DNA of 64,000 bases from JASHVB01 sp963762885 (GCA_963762885.1 CAVXNH010000091.1:62001-126000); one strand, 5' to 3'. Shown: positions 53,816 through 64,000, counted from the stretch's first letter. The notes: generated by a model from the letters alone, not told the origin. Made by a program: numbers and translations.

Positions 53816-54839
53816 CTACTTGGGGTCGTCCCCTACCCGCACCAGCAGCTTCCCGAAATTCTGCCCGCTCAGGATGCCCACCAGCGCGTTCGGCGCCTCC
53901 TCCAGCCCCTCATGCACGTCCTCGCGGTACGACCAGGCTGCCATCCGCCACCCAGGGAGCCGCCAGCGCCCGCCACTCCGCCAGCTTCTCCGGCTTGTCG
54001 GACACGATGAAGCCCTGGATCAGCACCCGCTTGCCCACCACGAAGCCCAGGTTCGGACCCGGCGGAAACTCCGCCTCGTTGTATTGCGACACCATCCCGC
54101 ACATCGCCACCCGAGCGAACGGGTTCAGCAGGTCGAACACCGCCGCCTGCACCGCCCCGCCGACATTCTCGAAATACCCGTCGATCCCCTTCGGACAGCA
54201 CGCCATCAGTTCTCGCCGCAGATCCATCGAGCGGTGATCGACGCAATCGTCGAACCCCAGCGTCTCCTGCACGAACAGACACTTCTCCGCCCCGCCGGCA
54301 ATGCCCACAACCCGCGCCCCCGCGCGCTTGGCCAACTGCCCCGCCACCGAGCCCACCGCACCCGACGCCGCCGAGATCACCACCGTCTCGTCAGCCTTCG
54401 GCTGGCAGATTTCGCTGATGCCGCGATAGGCGGTCGCACCCGGCATGCCCAGCACGCCCAGATACGTCGACAGCGGCGCCCCATGCCGCTCAACCTTAAC
54501 CAGACGTTCACCCGGCGTCAGGCAATGTGTCTGCCAGCCGCGCGCCCCCACCACCACATCTCCGGGCGCGAACCGAGGGTCGGCCGATGCAATCACCTCC
54601 CCCACCGTTTCCCCCGTCATCACCTCGCCGATCTGGATTGCTACGGCATAGGTCTGTTGTTCCCGCAACCGCCCGCGCATATAGGGATCGATGGAGAGCC
54701 AGATCGTGCGGGTGACAACCTCGCCAGGTCCAGCCTCCGGCACCGCGTCCTCGCGCAACGCGAAATCGTCGGCACTCGGCGCGCCGGACGGTCGCTGCTT
54801 CAGCACCCAGGAGCGGCGGATTATGGAGTTTTGGCTCAT
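53816..54839 (-). pseudogene. NADP-dependent oxidoreductase (CurA/LTB4DH type), one frameshift
   Basis: Zinc-free medium-chain reductase that reduces carbon-carbon double bonds of enones. ATG 54839 opens MSQNSIIRRSWVLKQRPSG. Segments: IWLSIDPYMRGRL, ISAASGAVGSVAGQLAKRAG AR (nucleotide-binding), GIDGYFENVGG and VLIQGFIVSDK. The frame breaks near 53925 (GSLVVPRGRA) and the true C-terminus EDVHEGLEEAPNALVGILSG QNFGKLLVRV follows in the next frame to 53816. Length repaired about 340 residues. Confidence 0.85.
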
Positions 54840-55408
54840 GTGGAAGGCTCCGAAACCGAGAGAACGAACCGGATACTGCCCCGAACCGCCGGCAACGTCG
54901 ATTGCCGTACGGAAACATCCCAATACCGCATCGCACGACATTGTGGTGACATCGACAAGATCCCGCCAAAATCGCGGGACATATTGGCTGGAATCGGAGT
55001 ATCCGTCATGCGCCAGCCCGACCGTCGTCCGCACCCCGCAACCCCCGTTCCAAGGCTCTGCTCCGCCGGAGGGAAGCGGAGACCGCGGCACGGTCGCCCC
55101 GGCTTGGGCTGGTGTAGGAGTTTGTTACTTTGCTGACACCCGGTCTGGAGCGCATATGCGCAACCGTCCTGGCCGGGCTATTACTGAACCACCCGGCGCG
55201 CGCGTCGGCGATACGCTTAAGGATTGACCATGGCTGTTATCGAAATCCGCACCGAACCCTCCGGCCGCACGCGGATGCTGTTTGACTTTCGCGCCGTCGC
55301 CCCCGGCTGCGACGACGTCGGCCCGCATCGCGGCTGCGATGACCCAATCATACGCCGGCGCCTCTCGGGCGCTGTCACGAATCTGCGATCGCCGCGCCGC
55401 GGCAAGTC
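54840..55408. other. Gap without a supported gene
   Basis: About 570 bases between the two oxidoreductase genes. A short plus-strand frame from ATG 55230 (MAVIEIRTEPSGRTRMLFDF) has coding-like codon use for about 30 codons, then loses it; it may be a remnant of a small gene. Confidence 0.4.
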
Positions 55409-56476
55409 TCAGGCCGCGTCGGACCTCAGCACCAGCCTGCCCGTCACCTTGCCGTCACGCAGGCGCATCAGCGCGTCATAGGCCTGGTTCTGCGGCACGG
55501 TGGCGACCGGCAGCGCCGCCAGCGTGCCGTCCTGCGCCAGCTTCACCAATTCGCGCAGCTCCTTCGGGTTGCCGACATAGCTGCCCTGCACGGTCAGTGC
55601 GCGGATCGCCATGAGCGGTAGCGGCAGCGACAGTTCGCCGCCGAACAGCCCAACCTGGATCAGCTTGCCGCCCTTGCGCAGCGCGCCAAAGGCGAAGCGC
55701 GCGGTCTGCGTGCCGTTCACCAGGTCGATCACCGCCAGCACCGGCCCGCCCGCGGCTTCCATGATGCGCTTGGCGACACCCTCGCCGTTGCCGTCCACCA
55801 CCTTGTGCGCGCCGGCCTTCAGCGCCGCGTCACGCTTCTCCGCGCTGATGTCCACCACGACGATGTTCTGGTGCCCCAGCGCCTTCAGCACCGCGATCGC
55901 GTTCAGCCCGAGCCCGCCGGCGCCGACCAGCACGATCGCCTCGCTCGGCGGCGATCGGCATCGCTTTGCGGATCGCCGAATACACCGTGATGCCGGAACA
56001 GGCATAGGTCGCCGCGACCGCCGGATCCAGCGTGCCGGGATCGACCAGGTGCCGCGGATGCGGTGCGATGACATGCGTGCCGTAGCCGCCATTCGCGTAC
56101 ACGCCGAGGCTGCGTGCCGCGACCGTGCACATGTTGTCCTCCTCCGCCAGGCACGTCTCGCAGGTGCCGCAGCCGAGCCAGGGGAACACGATGCGCAGGT
56201 CGCCGACCTTCACCCCGGTCGCGTCGGGGCCCAGCTTGACGACGCGGCCGACGATCTCGTGCCCCATCGCCAGCGGCAGCGTCACGCCGCGGTCCTTCAG
56301 CGACATCGTGCTGGCCGCCGCCGAGGTCGTAGTAGCCCGTCCCAGATATGCAGGTCGGAGTGGCAGACGCCGCAATGCGTCACCTCGATCAGCACCTCGG
56401 TGCCTTTCGGCTCCGGCGTGGGGAGTTCGATCTCCTGCAGCGGTGCCCCGTTCTCGACCACGGCCCAGGCGCGCAT
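55409..56476 (-). pseudogene. Zinc-dependent alcohol dehydrogenase, at least three frameshifts
   Basis: Medium-chain dehydrogenase (AdhP-like). ATG 56476 gives MRAWAVVENGAPLQEIELPT PEPKGTEVLIEVTHCGVCHS DLHIWDG with the catalytic Cys. The frame shifts twice near 56305-56345 and the protein continues as SLKDRGVTLPLAMGHEIVGR V, the structural zinc site CGTCETCLAEEDNMC, and TYACSGITVYSAIRKAMPI; another shift near 55960 leads to IVLVGAGGLGLNAIAVLKAL and the stop at 55409. Repaired length about 355 residues, normal for the family. Confidence 0.83.
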
Positions 56477-56730
56477 GTCCGGTCTCCTGTCTCTGGCGTT
56501 GCGGCGATGGATACGCTTCGGCAGGCCGGGGTCAAGGGTGGGCCGTTGCGGTCGCGAGCAACCGAGACCAAGGTGTTGTCCGCTTGATCGGTGGTGATGT
56601 CATGTTTGCCAAGGCAGAAGCCGCGATGCCCGAGTTGCTCGGCCTGCGCTCCCACTCTTGCTTGCGAGCTTTTGGCCGCCCGCGTCGAAGCGTCAAGCGC
56701 GCACTATACCGCCTTTCTGCTCCGCCTTCG

Positions 56731-57715
56731 CTACCCCGCCTTCCCCACCGCCTCCGGATTGACCACCCGCACCGGCTTTCCATCCAGAAACGCCAGCGCA
56801 TTCTCCAGGCTCTGCGGATAGAACTGCACCCACGTCTCCTGCACGCCATACCCCAGGTGCGGCGTCATCACCGTGTTCGGCGCACTCCGCAACGGATGCC
56901 CCGCCGGCAGCGGCTCGCGATCGAACACGTCCAGCGCAGCGACAATCCGCCGCGCCTGCACTGCCGCAGTCAGCGCCTTCTCATCGACGATCGGCCCGCG
57001 CGAGGTGTTCACCAGGATCGCCCCGGCTTCATCCGCGCGAGATCGTCCGCGCCGAGCAACCCGCGCGTGCGATCCGACAGCACCAGGTGAATACTGACAG
57101 CATCCGACCGCGCCAGCAGTTCCTCCTTGGACACCAACGTCGCCCCGGCCGCCTGCGCCTTCTCTGCCGTCAGGTTCTGGCTCCACGCGAGCAAGTGCAT
57201 GTTCAGCGCCCGCCCGTAGCGCGCCATGTGCCCGCCCAGCCGCCCCAGCCCTAACAATCCCAGCGTCTTCCCCGCGAGGTTGATACCCACCGGCACCCCC
57301 TCCTGGAATCTTCCCGCGCGGATATTGGCATCCCCCGCCGCCACCCCGCGTGCCGCCGCGATCAGCAGCCCCAGCGCCAGTTCCGCCGTCGCCGCCTCGG
57401 TGTTGCCGCCGCCCTCGGTGCGGCACACCACCACGCCCCGCGCCGTGCAGGCCGCGGTATCCAGCGACGCATTGCGCGCGCCCGTCATCCCCAGCATGCG
57501 CAGCTTCGGCAGGCGATTGATCAGGCTGCCCGGCAGCGGAGTCCGCTCCGCATCGACAACACGATATCGAAATCCGCCAGCTTCGCCGCCGCGTCATCCT
57601 CATCGGCAAACGCCTGTTCGAAGAACACCACGTCGGCGCGCGCCATCAGCCGCGACCAGTCGGCGCTGGTCTGCGCCACACCCTGCCAGTCGTCGAGCAC
57701 CGCCACCTTGGTCAT
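56731..57715 (-). pseudogene. D-2-hydroxyacid dehydrogenase, two frameshifts
   Basis: NAD-dependent D-isomer 2-hydroxyacid dehydrogenase (phosphoglycerate dehydrogenase-like). ATG 57715 gives MTKVAVLDDWQGVAQTSADW. Shifts near 57530 and near 57025 join three frames. Motifs: LGLLGLGRLGGHMARYGRAL (nucleotide-binding), ILVNTSRGPIVDEKALTAAV and the catalytic histidine region PNTVMTPHLGY. Repaired length about 328 residues. It may act on the product of the divergent HpcH/HpaI aldolase. Confidence 0.83.
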
Positions 57716-57838
57716 ATCCGCCTCCCCTCTCGTTCCACACCAAAGTGCGGCGGGCGCAGCGGGCATGCAAGCGGTGGGCTTGAGGCCGGCCGCCAACGCG
57801 GGCGACAATGCCGGCACAAACCCCGGGGGGAAGCCGCC

Positions 57839-58639
57839 ATGTCCGAACTCAGCGAAATCCTGCGCAACCATGCGAAAGAAAAACTTGCGCGAGGCGAAGT
57901 CGTCGCGTCGATGACCGTCCGCCTGTGCCGCACGATCGAGATCGCGCAGATCGCCAAGACCTCCGGCTTCGACACGCTGTATGTCGACATGGAGCACAAT
58001 ACCCTGTCGATCGACGCCACCTGCCAGATTTGCATCGCCGCGCAGCAGATCGGCATCACCCCGATGGTACGCGTGCCCGCGAACTCGCCCGAGTATATCT
58101 GCCGCGTTCTGGATGGCGGCGCGATGGGCGTCATCACGCCGCACATCCGATCCGCCGCCGAAGCGCGCGAGATGGTCAAGCTGGTGAAATTCGCCCCGCT
58201 CGGCGAGCGTTCCTCCGGCGGCGCGCTATCGCAATACCACTACCGCAGCTTTCCTCTTGCCGAAACCAATGCGGCGATGAACCAGGCAACAATGCTGGTG
58301 GTGATGCTGGAAACCGTCGCAGCCTTAGAGCATGTCGAGGAGATCATCGCGGTGGATGGCGTGGACATGCTGCTGGTCGGCAGCAACGATCTGTGCAACG
58401 AGATGGGCATCACCGGCCAGTACGACCATCCCAGGCTGCGCAATGCGTTCACCCGAGCCATCGCCGCGGCAACGGCGGTGGGAAAACACGTCGGTGTCGG
58501 CGGACTGGCGTCGCGCAACGACCTGATGACGCAATTCGTCAAGCTGGGTGCGCGCTATGTCTCCACCGGCACCGACATGGCATTTCTGACCGCCGCCTGT
58601 GCGCAGAAGGCAAAGTTCGTACGCGACATCGGCACCTAG
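57839..58639 (+). CDS. HpcH/HpaI-family aldolase
   Basis: Metal-dependent class II aldolase/citrate lyase-like enzyme that splits hydroxy-oxo acids, e.g. 4-hydroxy-2-oxo-heptanedioate, or forms them from pyruvate. 266 residues. Segments: FDTLYVDMEHNTLSIDA, RVPANSPEYICRVLDGGAMG VITPHIRSAAEA, LETVAALEHVEEI (metal Glu) and VDMLLVGSNDLCNEMG (metal Asp). GGGGGGAAG is a good ribosome site before ATG 57839. Divergent from the 2-hydroxyacid dehydrogenase. Confidence 0.92.
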   Translation: MSELSEILRNHAKEKLARGEVVASMTVRLCRTIEIAQIAKTSGFDTLYVDMEHNTLSIDATCQICIAAQQIGITPMVRVPANSPEYICRVLDGGAMGVITPHIRSAAEAREMVKLVKFAPLGERSSGGALSQYHYRSFPLAETNAAMNQATMLVVMLETVAALEHVEEIIAVDGVDMLLVGSNDLCNEMGITGQYDHPRLRNAFTRAIAAATAVGKHVGVGGLASRNDLMTQFVKLGARYVSTGTDMAFLTAACAQKAKFVRDIGT

Positions 58640-58654
58640 CGGTCACCGGGAGAT

Positions 58655-58783
58655 TATGTAGCAAACGCGACAACAAATCGTCATCCCCGCGAAATCGGGG
58701 CCCCATGCCGCTTGGGTCCCCGATTTCGCGGGGATGACGGTGCGGTTTGCGGTGAGCGCGGAACAAGTGGCGTTTGCTACATA
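58655..58783. repeat. Nested palindrome after the aldolase gene
   Basis: Outer arms TATGTAGCAAACGC (58655-58668) and GCGTTTGCTACATA (58770-58783) are perfect inverted repeats. Inside, TCATCCCCGCGAAATCGGGG and CCCCGATTTCGCGGGGATGA form a second perfect palindrome. It can terminate the aldolase transcript, and its layout (long ends, inner palindrome) recalls a small non-autonomous mobile element. Confidence 0.8.
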
Positions 58784-58799
58784 ATGCCGGGAAAACGCT

Positions 58800-59003
58800 C
58801 TAACGCTCGCGCGAGGGCAACGCCGCGAACATCGTCATCCCGCCGCGTGCAGGCTGCGATCCTGCTGTGTGGAACTGGGTTATCGTCGAGTCCGACCGAT
58901 CGTCGAGATCAACGAAACGATTAAACGCGTTCGCAATGCTAAGGGTTGCCATGGCAAACAGGACCGCGCCCCCAGCCAGCGACATACCAGAGTTCTTCGT
59001 CAT
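58800..59003 (-). CDS. Small one-TM protein, unknown
   Basis: A 67-residue frame from ATG 59003 preceded by a strong GGAGGGGAATC ribosome site. One hydrophobic helix (SLAGGAVLFAMATLSIANAF) near the N-terminus, then a short polar tail. No family recognised. The region 59004-59374 upstream is free of other genes and likely holds promoters for it and for the large kinase gene. Confidence 0.5.
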   Translation of the reverse strand: MTKNSGMSLAGGAVLFAMATLSIANAFNRFVDLDDRSDSTITQFHTAGSQPARGGMTMFAALPSRER

Positions 59004-59374
59004 GATTCCCCTCCGTTCGTCTGTCCGGCGAGGCTTCAGCAAGCGCCCCGTCGGAGCCCTCGATCTGCCTCCCTGCTAGTCGCATGGTCCGCGTTTGGAT
59101 ACGGTTAGTATGGGCCGGGCAGTTCAGCGCATCGACGCGACGTTGTTTCGCGGTTCGTGGAGCCGGCAAATCGACGAAATTCCTCATTCGTTCCTGCCGG
59201 AACGCCCGCAACGAAGCCACGCCGCGCCACGGGCGAACCGCCAATCGTGCCGCATCCCGACACGACTGGCGCACACCCCGGCAATCCGTGCTAGGACATG
59301 CAACCACAAGCTGTGGGCCGCGCCCGGCCATAACGACGTGGGGCAACTACAGCCGGACATTGAAAGCTCCCGGC

Positions 59375-62300
59375 ATGTTACAACCGATATTGCACCGCTC
59401 ACCCGCACCACGCGTCCGCAGTGCCGCTGCCAAACCGCCCGCCCGTAAGGCTCCCCGCCCACGCCGCACCAATTCGCCAAGCCAGCCCGGCAGCACACAG
59501 GCGAGCGACCCCGCCGGGACCGGTATTCTGCCATTCCTGACCGTGGCCATCGGTGCTTCGGCAGGCGGCCTGCAAGCCTTCACCAGCTTCCTCGCCGCCT
59601 TGCCATCCAACACCGGCATGGCCTTCGTGCTCATCCAACATCTCGATCCCAGTCACAAGAGCCTGCTGGTCAGCTTGCTCTCCGGCCATACCGCCATGCC
59701 GATCGTCGAAGCCGCCGACGGGATGAAATTGCTGCCGAATGCGGTCTTCATCATCCCGCCTGATGCAACGTTGACGGTGCGCGACGGCCGCCTGGTCGTC
59801 TCCAGCCCCGCCCCGGCGCGGGTGAACCGCCAGCCGATCGACCGCTGCTTCGCCTCGCTCGCCGAGGACCAGGGCGCGAATGCCGTCGCGATCGTGCTCG
59901 CCGGCGCCGGCGGCGACGGCTCGCTCGGCTTGGCCGCCATCAAGCAGCATGGCGGGTTGACCATGGCACAGGCCGGCGAGGACGGACGTGCCCTGGCGGG
60001 CATGCCTGCCAGCGCAGTGGCGACCGGCCTCGTCGACAGCCTGCTGCCGGTCGAAGCCATCCCAGAGCACCTGCTGCGATACCAGGCATCGCAGGGAGTG
60101 ACGCCGTACACCTCGGATGACGCCTCCGTTGGCGAGCAAAACAGCCAGTTCTTCACGGAACTCTGCGCCCTGCTGCGGCACCGCACCGGCCACGATTTCA
60201 GCCAGTACAAGCAGCCGACCCTGCTGCGCCGCACGCTTCGCCGAATGCGGACCGTCCACGCCGAGACGATGCCCGCCTTCCTCGAACTGCTGCGCCGCGA
60301 ACCGCAGCAGATCGATCGGTTGCTCAATGAACTGCTGATCCACGTCACGCAGTTCCTGCGCGACCCCGGCACCTTCCAGGTGGTGCAGGAGAAAGTGCTG
60401 CCGGCATTGCTGGCCGACAAGGGCGCAGCCGACGCGGTGCGCATCTGGGTGCCCGGCTGTGCCACCGGCGAAGAGGCCTACTCTTTGGCGATCCTGCTGC
60501 GCGAGTTGATGGACCGCCAGGATACCGCGCCGAAGGTACAGATCTTCGGCACCGACATCGACGAAGCGGCGATCGTGACCGCGCGCGCCGGCAGTTACAC
60601 CAGGCAGTCGCTGACCCGGCTCCACCCCGACCAACGCAGCAAATGGTTCGTCGAAGACGGCAGCACCCTGCGCGTCGCACGCACCATCCGCGAGATGTGC
60701 GTCTTCTCGGTCCACAGCGTCACCAAGGACCCGCCCTTCTCCAAGCTCGATATGATCTCCTGCCGCAACGTGCTCATCTATCTCGGCACCGACTTGCAGG
60801 TTCGCGTCCTGCGCGGCTTCCACTACGCACTCAATCCGGGCGGCTTCCTATTGCTCGGCCCATCGGAAAGCGTAACCCAGGCGGTCGGCCTGTTCGCCAC
60901 GCTCGACCGCCGGCACCGGATCTTCACGCGAGAAGATCAAGCCAGCGCCGCATCCGGCGTACTGCCTCGCAGCGCCTCCGCCGGCCTCTACTCCCCGCCG
61001 TTGACCGCGACGCACCTGGCTGCCGCGTTGGAAGATGGCATCGACCGCAGCGCCCGCCGCGCGCTGGAGCAATTCGCCCCGGCCTATGTCGTGATCGACC
61101 GCGCCAGCGACATCATCCGGTTTTCCGGCGGCACCATCGCGCGTTTCCTGGAGCCGTCGCCCGGCGTCGCCAGCCTCAACCTGTTCGGCATCGTGCGCCG
61201 GGCGTTGCGTCCCAGCGTACGCAGCGCCGTGCGCAAAGCGATCGCCGGCCGCCAGACAGTGATCGAGGAGCGTCTGATGCTGCCGCTCGACGGCGGCAGC
61301 CACAGCGTCACACTGATCGTGAAACCCTTCACCGACGGCCACACCGATCGCGATCTCTATTTGGTGGCCTTCCACGACCTCGGGCGGTCCGACACCCACC
61401 CGCGCGGCGCCGTGCCGGCCCGGCGTGACCACGCGCATGACACGGCGCCCGCCGTCGACTCCGAAATCGTCGCGGAGCTGTCAGCCACCCGCTCGCAACT
61501 GCTGACCATGGTCACCGAACTGGAGAGCGCCAACGAGGAGCTGAAATCCTCCAACGAAGAATTCCAGGCCACCAACGAAGAACTTCAGGCCACCAACGAG
61601 GAGCTGGAAACCGCCAAGGAGGAGATGCAGTCGGTCAACGAGGAGCTGCAAACAGTCAATGCCGAACTGGCCGCGAAGAACGAGCAAATGGCGACGCTCA
61701 ACGACGACATGCAGAACCTGATGGACAGCACGCAGATCGCGACCCTGTTTCTTGATCGGGACCTGCACATCACGCGCTTCACCCCGCGGGTCACCGAACT
61801 GTTCCACCTGCGTTCGATCGATCTCGGACGTTCCATTACCGAAATCTCCAGTCTGCTCACCTATGCGACCATGCCGGCCGACGTGACGGCGGTATTGAAT
61901 GGGCTGGAGTTCGTCGAGCGGGAGACACAGCTCGTTGCCGGCGGCGCAACCTTCCTGATGCAGATGCGGCCGTACCCGCACGCTCGACAAGGCGATCGAG
62001 GGGGTGGCGATCACCTTCGTCGACGTCTCGGGACCCAAACGGCTCCAGGAGACGCTGCGTGCGCTCAACCAATCCCTGGAAGACCAGGTCGCCGAGCGGA
62101 CGGTCGAACTGGAAGCCACCGGCCGCGCCCTGACAGAGCAAACGGAAGAGCGCCAGCGCACCGAGGAGATGCTACGCCATTCGCTGAAGCTGGAGGCGAT
62201 CGGCAAGCTCACCGGCGGTATCGCGCACGACTTCAATAACCTGCTGGGCGTGATCATTGGCAACGCCGAGGTCTTGCTCGACACGCTGGAGGACCGGCCG

Positions 62301-63304
62301 CGACGACGCCGAGCAGACGCGCGAAATTCTCAACAGCGCCTTGAGCGGCGCGGAGCTGACCCGTCGTCTGCTCGCCTTCGCGCGGCAGCAACCGTTGCAG
62401 CCGCGCCGCATCGACTTGAACGCGCTGTTACAGGGCCAGGTCGGGATGCTGCGCAAAATCCTCGGCGAGACGATCCAGGTGACCGCCACCCTGGCGCCCG
62501 ACCTGTGGATGGTGAGTGCGGATCCCTCGCAGATCGGCGATGCATTGCTCAATCTGGCGCTCAATGCGCGTGATGCCATGCCGCGGGGCGGCGGACTTAC
62601 CGTCTCCACCGCCAACGTGCATCTGGACGCTACCGATGCCGCGACGAATGGCGAAACGCTGTCCGGGGACCATGTGGTGCTGGCGGTGACCGACACCGGC
62701 ACCGGCATGGCACCCGAAGTGGTAGCGCAAGCAACGGAGCCGTTCTTCTCGACCAAGCCGCCCGGCGTCGGCTCCGGACTGGGCCTCAGCATGATCTACG
62801 GCTTTGCCCGGCAATCCGGCGGCCAATTGCTGATCGACAGCGAAGTGGGCGTGGGCACCACGGTACGGCTGTATCTGCCGCGAGCGCAGGCAGGCGAAGT
62901 CGATCGCGTGGTCGCCGCCGGTCCAATGGCCCCACATCCCCGCGGCGACGAGTTCGATCCTGGTGGTGGACGACAACACGACATTGCACGAGGTGGCGCG
63001 GCGCCATTTGACGTCGCTGGGCTACAGCGTGAGCGTGGCCAGCAACGGCCCGGCCGCGCTGGCTCTGCTGCGGGCCGGTGCGCGGTTCGATCTGCTGTTC
63101 AGCGACGTCGTTATGCCGGAAAGCATGAGCGGCTACGCGTTGGCGGAAGCCGCGCGCCGGCTGCAACCCAACTTACGGGTGCTGTTCACCACCGGCTACG
63201 CCGGCGAAATCGCCGACGCAAGTAACGGAACCCACCGCATGATTCAAAAACCATATCGCCGCCGAGAGCTGGCCGAAGCCGTCAGAACCGCTCTGGACTT
63301 ATAA
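59375..63304 (+). pseudogene. CheB-CheR-PAS-histidine kinase-receiver hybrid, three frameshifts
   Basis: A giant sensory protein of about 1,310 residues. CheB methylesterase (about residues 55-240; VAIGASAGGLQAF, LIQHLDPSHKSLLVSLL), CheR methyltransferase (about 265-520; WVPGCATGEEAYSLAILL, DMISCRNVLIYL), a coiled coil of SNEEFQATNEELQATNEEL repeats (about 715-770), a PAS domain (ATLFLDRDLHITRFTPRVTE LF), HisKA with the H-box KLEAIGKLTGGIAHDFNNLL, HATPase (NLALNARDAM, DTGTGM, GLGLSMIYGF) and a receiver (ILVVDDNTTLHEVARRHL; LLFSDVVMPE; IQKPY). Frame shifts near 61980, 62297 and 62955 separate the last three parts. Start at ATG 59375. Confidence 0.87.
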
Positions 63305-63307
63305 AAA

Positions 63308-63461
63308 CCTCTCCCGCGGGAGCGGGAGAGGTCGAGACGCGAAGCGTCGAGGGTGAGGGTGATCGGGTCGGCACGGTGCAGGTAGAGCGTCGTGTGCCGA
63401 CCCGATCACCCTCACCCTCGGTGCTGCGCACCATCGTCCTCTCCCGCTCCCGCGGGAGAGG
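63308..63461. repeat. Large palindromic element after the kinase gene
   Basis: CCTCTCCCGCGGGAGCGGGA at one end and CTCTCCCGCTCCCGCGGGAG at the other; inner arms GGGTGATCGGGTCGGCAC and GTGCCGACCCGATCACCC. Part copies are at 30557-30590 and within hpnI (33732-33779). Confidence 0.85.
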
Positions 63462-63469
63462 AAAGGAAC

Positions 63470-64000
63470 CTACCCGGTCTCCACCGTCTTCATCCGAAAC
63501 AACTGCGCCCACCCGGCAATATCCTGCAGCATCGCCAACGCCACCCCATAGAGTTCCGCGGCAAGCGCCTGCGACGCCAGCGGACGATCGAGCGGCAGCG
63601 TGTTCAGCTCCGCCAAAGCACTCCGCATCGCCGCCTGCATCTTGCCGGACTGGTGCGCCAGCAACTCGAACTCGGCATAGGCGCGGATACCGACGAACGC
63701 CGCGGACGCCGCCGGCAGCAGCGCGCAGACCACGCCCAGCCATCCGACATACGCCTCGCCGGTCCCGAGCAATGTCAGCTTGATGGCAACCGCAACCAAC
63801 GTAAGGATGAAAAACAGGTCGCCAAGCGCGCCCAGCCGCCGCGCCGCCTGCATACTTCTGACCCGGCGCGACTCACTGGTACGCATTCTGCTCCTTCAGC
63901 AGGCTGCGCCCAACAGCGCATGCACGCTCCAGGACGACGCCGGTGCACACGCCTTCAGGCAATGGCGCTGCTCGCCGCGCGGCGGTGAAATACCATGCGA
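63470..64000 (-). pseudogene. Two-TM protein (SLATT/DUF4231-like C-terminus), partial and frameshifted
   Basis: The C-terminal part from 63886 has two hydrophobic helices (LGDLFFILTLVAVAIKLTLL; YVGWLGVVCALLPAASAAFVG) and a helical tail ending LAMLQDIAGWAQLFRMKTVE TG. Upstream on the same strand, 64000-63873 reads an open frame ending RACAVGRSLLKEQNAYQ and a TGA. Dropping one T at about 63875 joins ...KEQNAYQ to ESRRVRSMQAARRLGALGDL FF, so the two parts are probably one protein broken by a single base. The fold recalls SLATT/DUF4231 membrane effectors, but I am not sure. The N-terminus lies beyond the window. Confidence 0.5.

Noticed and set aside
55224..55481. Small plus-strand gene starting near 55230
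   Set aside because: Coding-like for about 30 codons only, then it runs into the antisense of the alcohol dehydrogenase; not supported as a full gene.

Overview
The window looks like a high-GC alphaproteobacterial chromosome, most likely Acetobacteraceae. This rests on an alphaproteobacterial-type LexA box (GAAC-N7-GAAC) upstream of an imuA-imuB-dnaE2 cassette, hopanoid genes hpnI and hpnJ, a cytochrome bo3-type cyo operon, a glnD-mutS pair, and many short palindromic repeats of the GTCATGGCCGG type. I saw no tRNA, rRNA, CRISPR array, phage or intact insertion sequence.

Layout. 1-2.7 kb: end of a TRAP transporter (dctP fragment, fused dctQ-dctM). 2.8-4.8 kb, minus strand: an MNT/HEPN toxin-antitoxin pair with a broken HEPN gene, and a frameshifted AI-2E-family permease. 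4.8-10.9 kb, minus strand: SOS mutagenesis cassette imuA-imuB-dnaE2. 11.4-15.4 kb: cyoABCD, with cyoABC heavily frameshifted. 15.9-24.2 kb: an ICMT-like membrane methyltransferase, an MFS transporter, glnD and mutS (minus strand), and a cupin. 24.2-28 kb, minus strand: an FAD monooxygenase and two Tad-like pilus proteins, one with a von Willebrand A domain. 28.5-30.4 kb: a DUF4142 lipoprotein, a secreted His-rich protein and an unknown protein. 31-33.9 kb, minus strand: hpnI-hpnJ. 34.5-37.7 kb: an M20 hydrolase overlapping pyrE, then hisC. 38-41.6 kb: an N6-type methyltransferase, a chemoreceptor and hemB. 41.7-44 kb: an XRE regulator, a HigB/HigA-type toxin-antitoxin pair and a beta-propeller protein. 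44.3-49.4 kb: a class III cyclase with TPRs, a Cys-form GrdB-like reductase, a glycosyltransferase and a CoA-transferase. 49.5-58.6 kb: hydrolases and dehydrogenases of small-molecule catabolism, and a RES/Xre toxin-antitoxin pair. 59.4-63.3 kb: a giant CheB-CheR-PAS-kinase-receiver protein. The 3' end holds a two-TM protein that runs off the window.

Two themes stand out. First, palindromic repeat elements sit between genes and also inside reading frames: in dnaE2, imuB, twice in hpnI, and as the C-terminal tail of glnD. There they add peptide sequence at apparent linkers or ends, much as Rickettsia palindromic elements do. Second, frame breaks are unusually common (about 35 in about 17 genes) and very dense in cyoABC, while neighbours such as mutS, glnD, hemB, hisC and the chemoreceptor are clean. 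This is either real gene decay or indel error in the assembly; the sequence alone cannot separate the two.

Four toxin-antitoxin-like loci lie in the window. Two have visible operator palindromes just upstream of the first gene, and the RES/Xre pair also has a near-consensus promoter.
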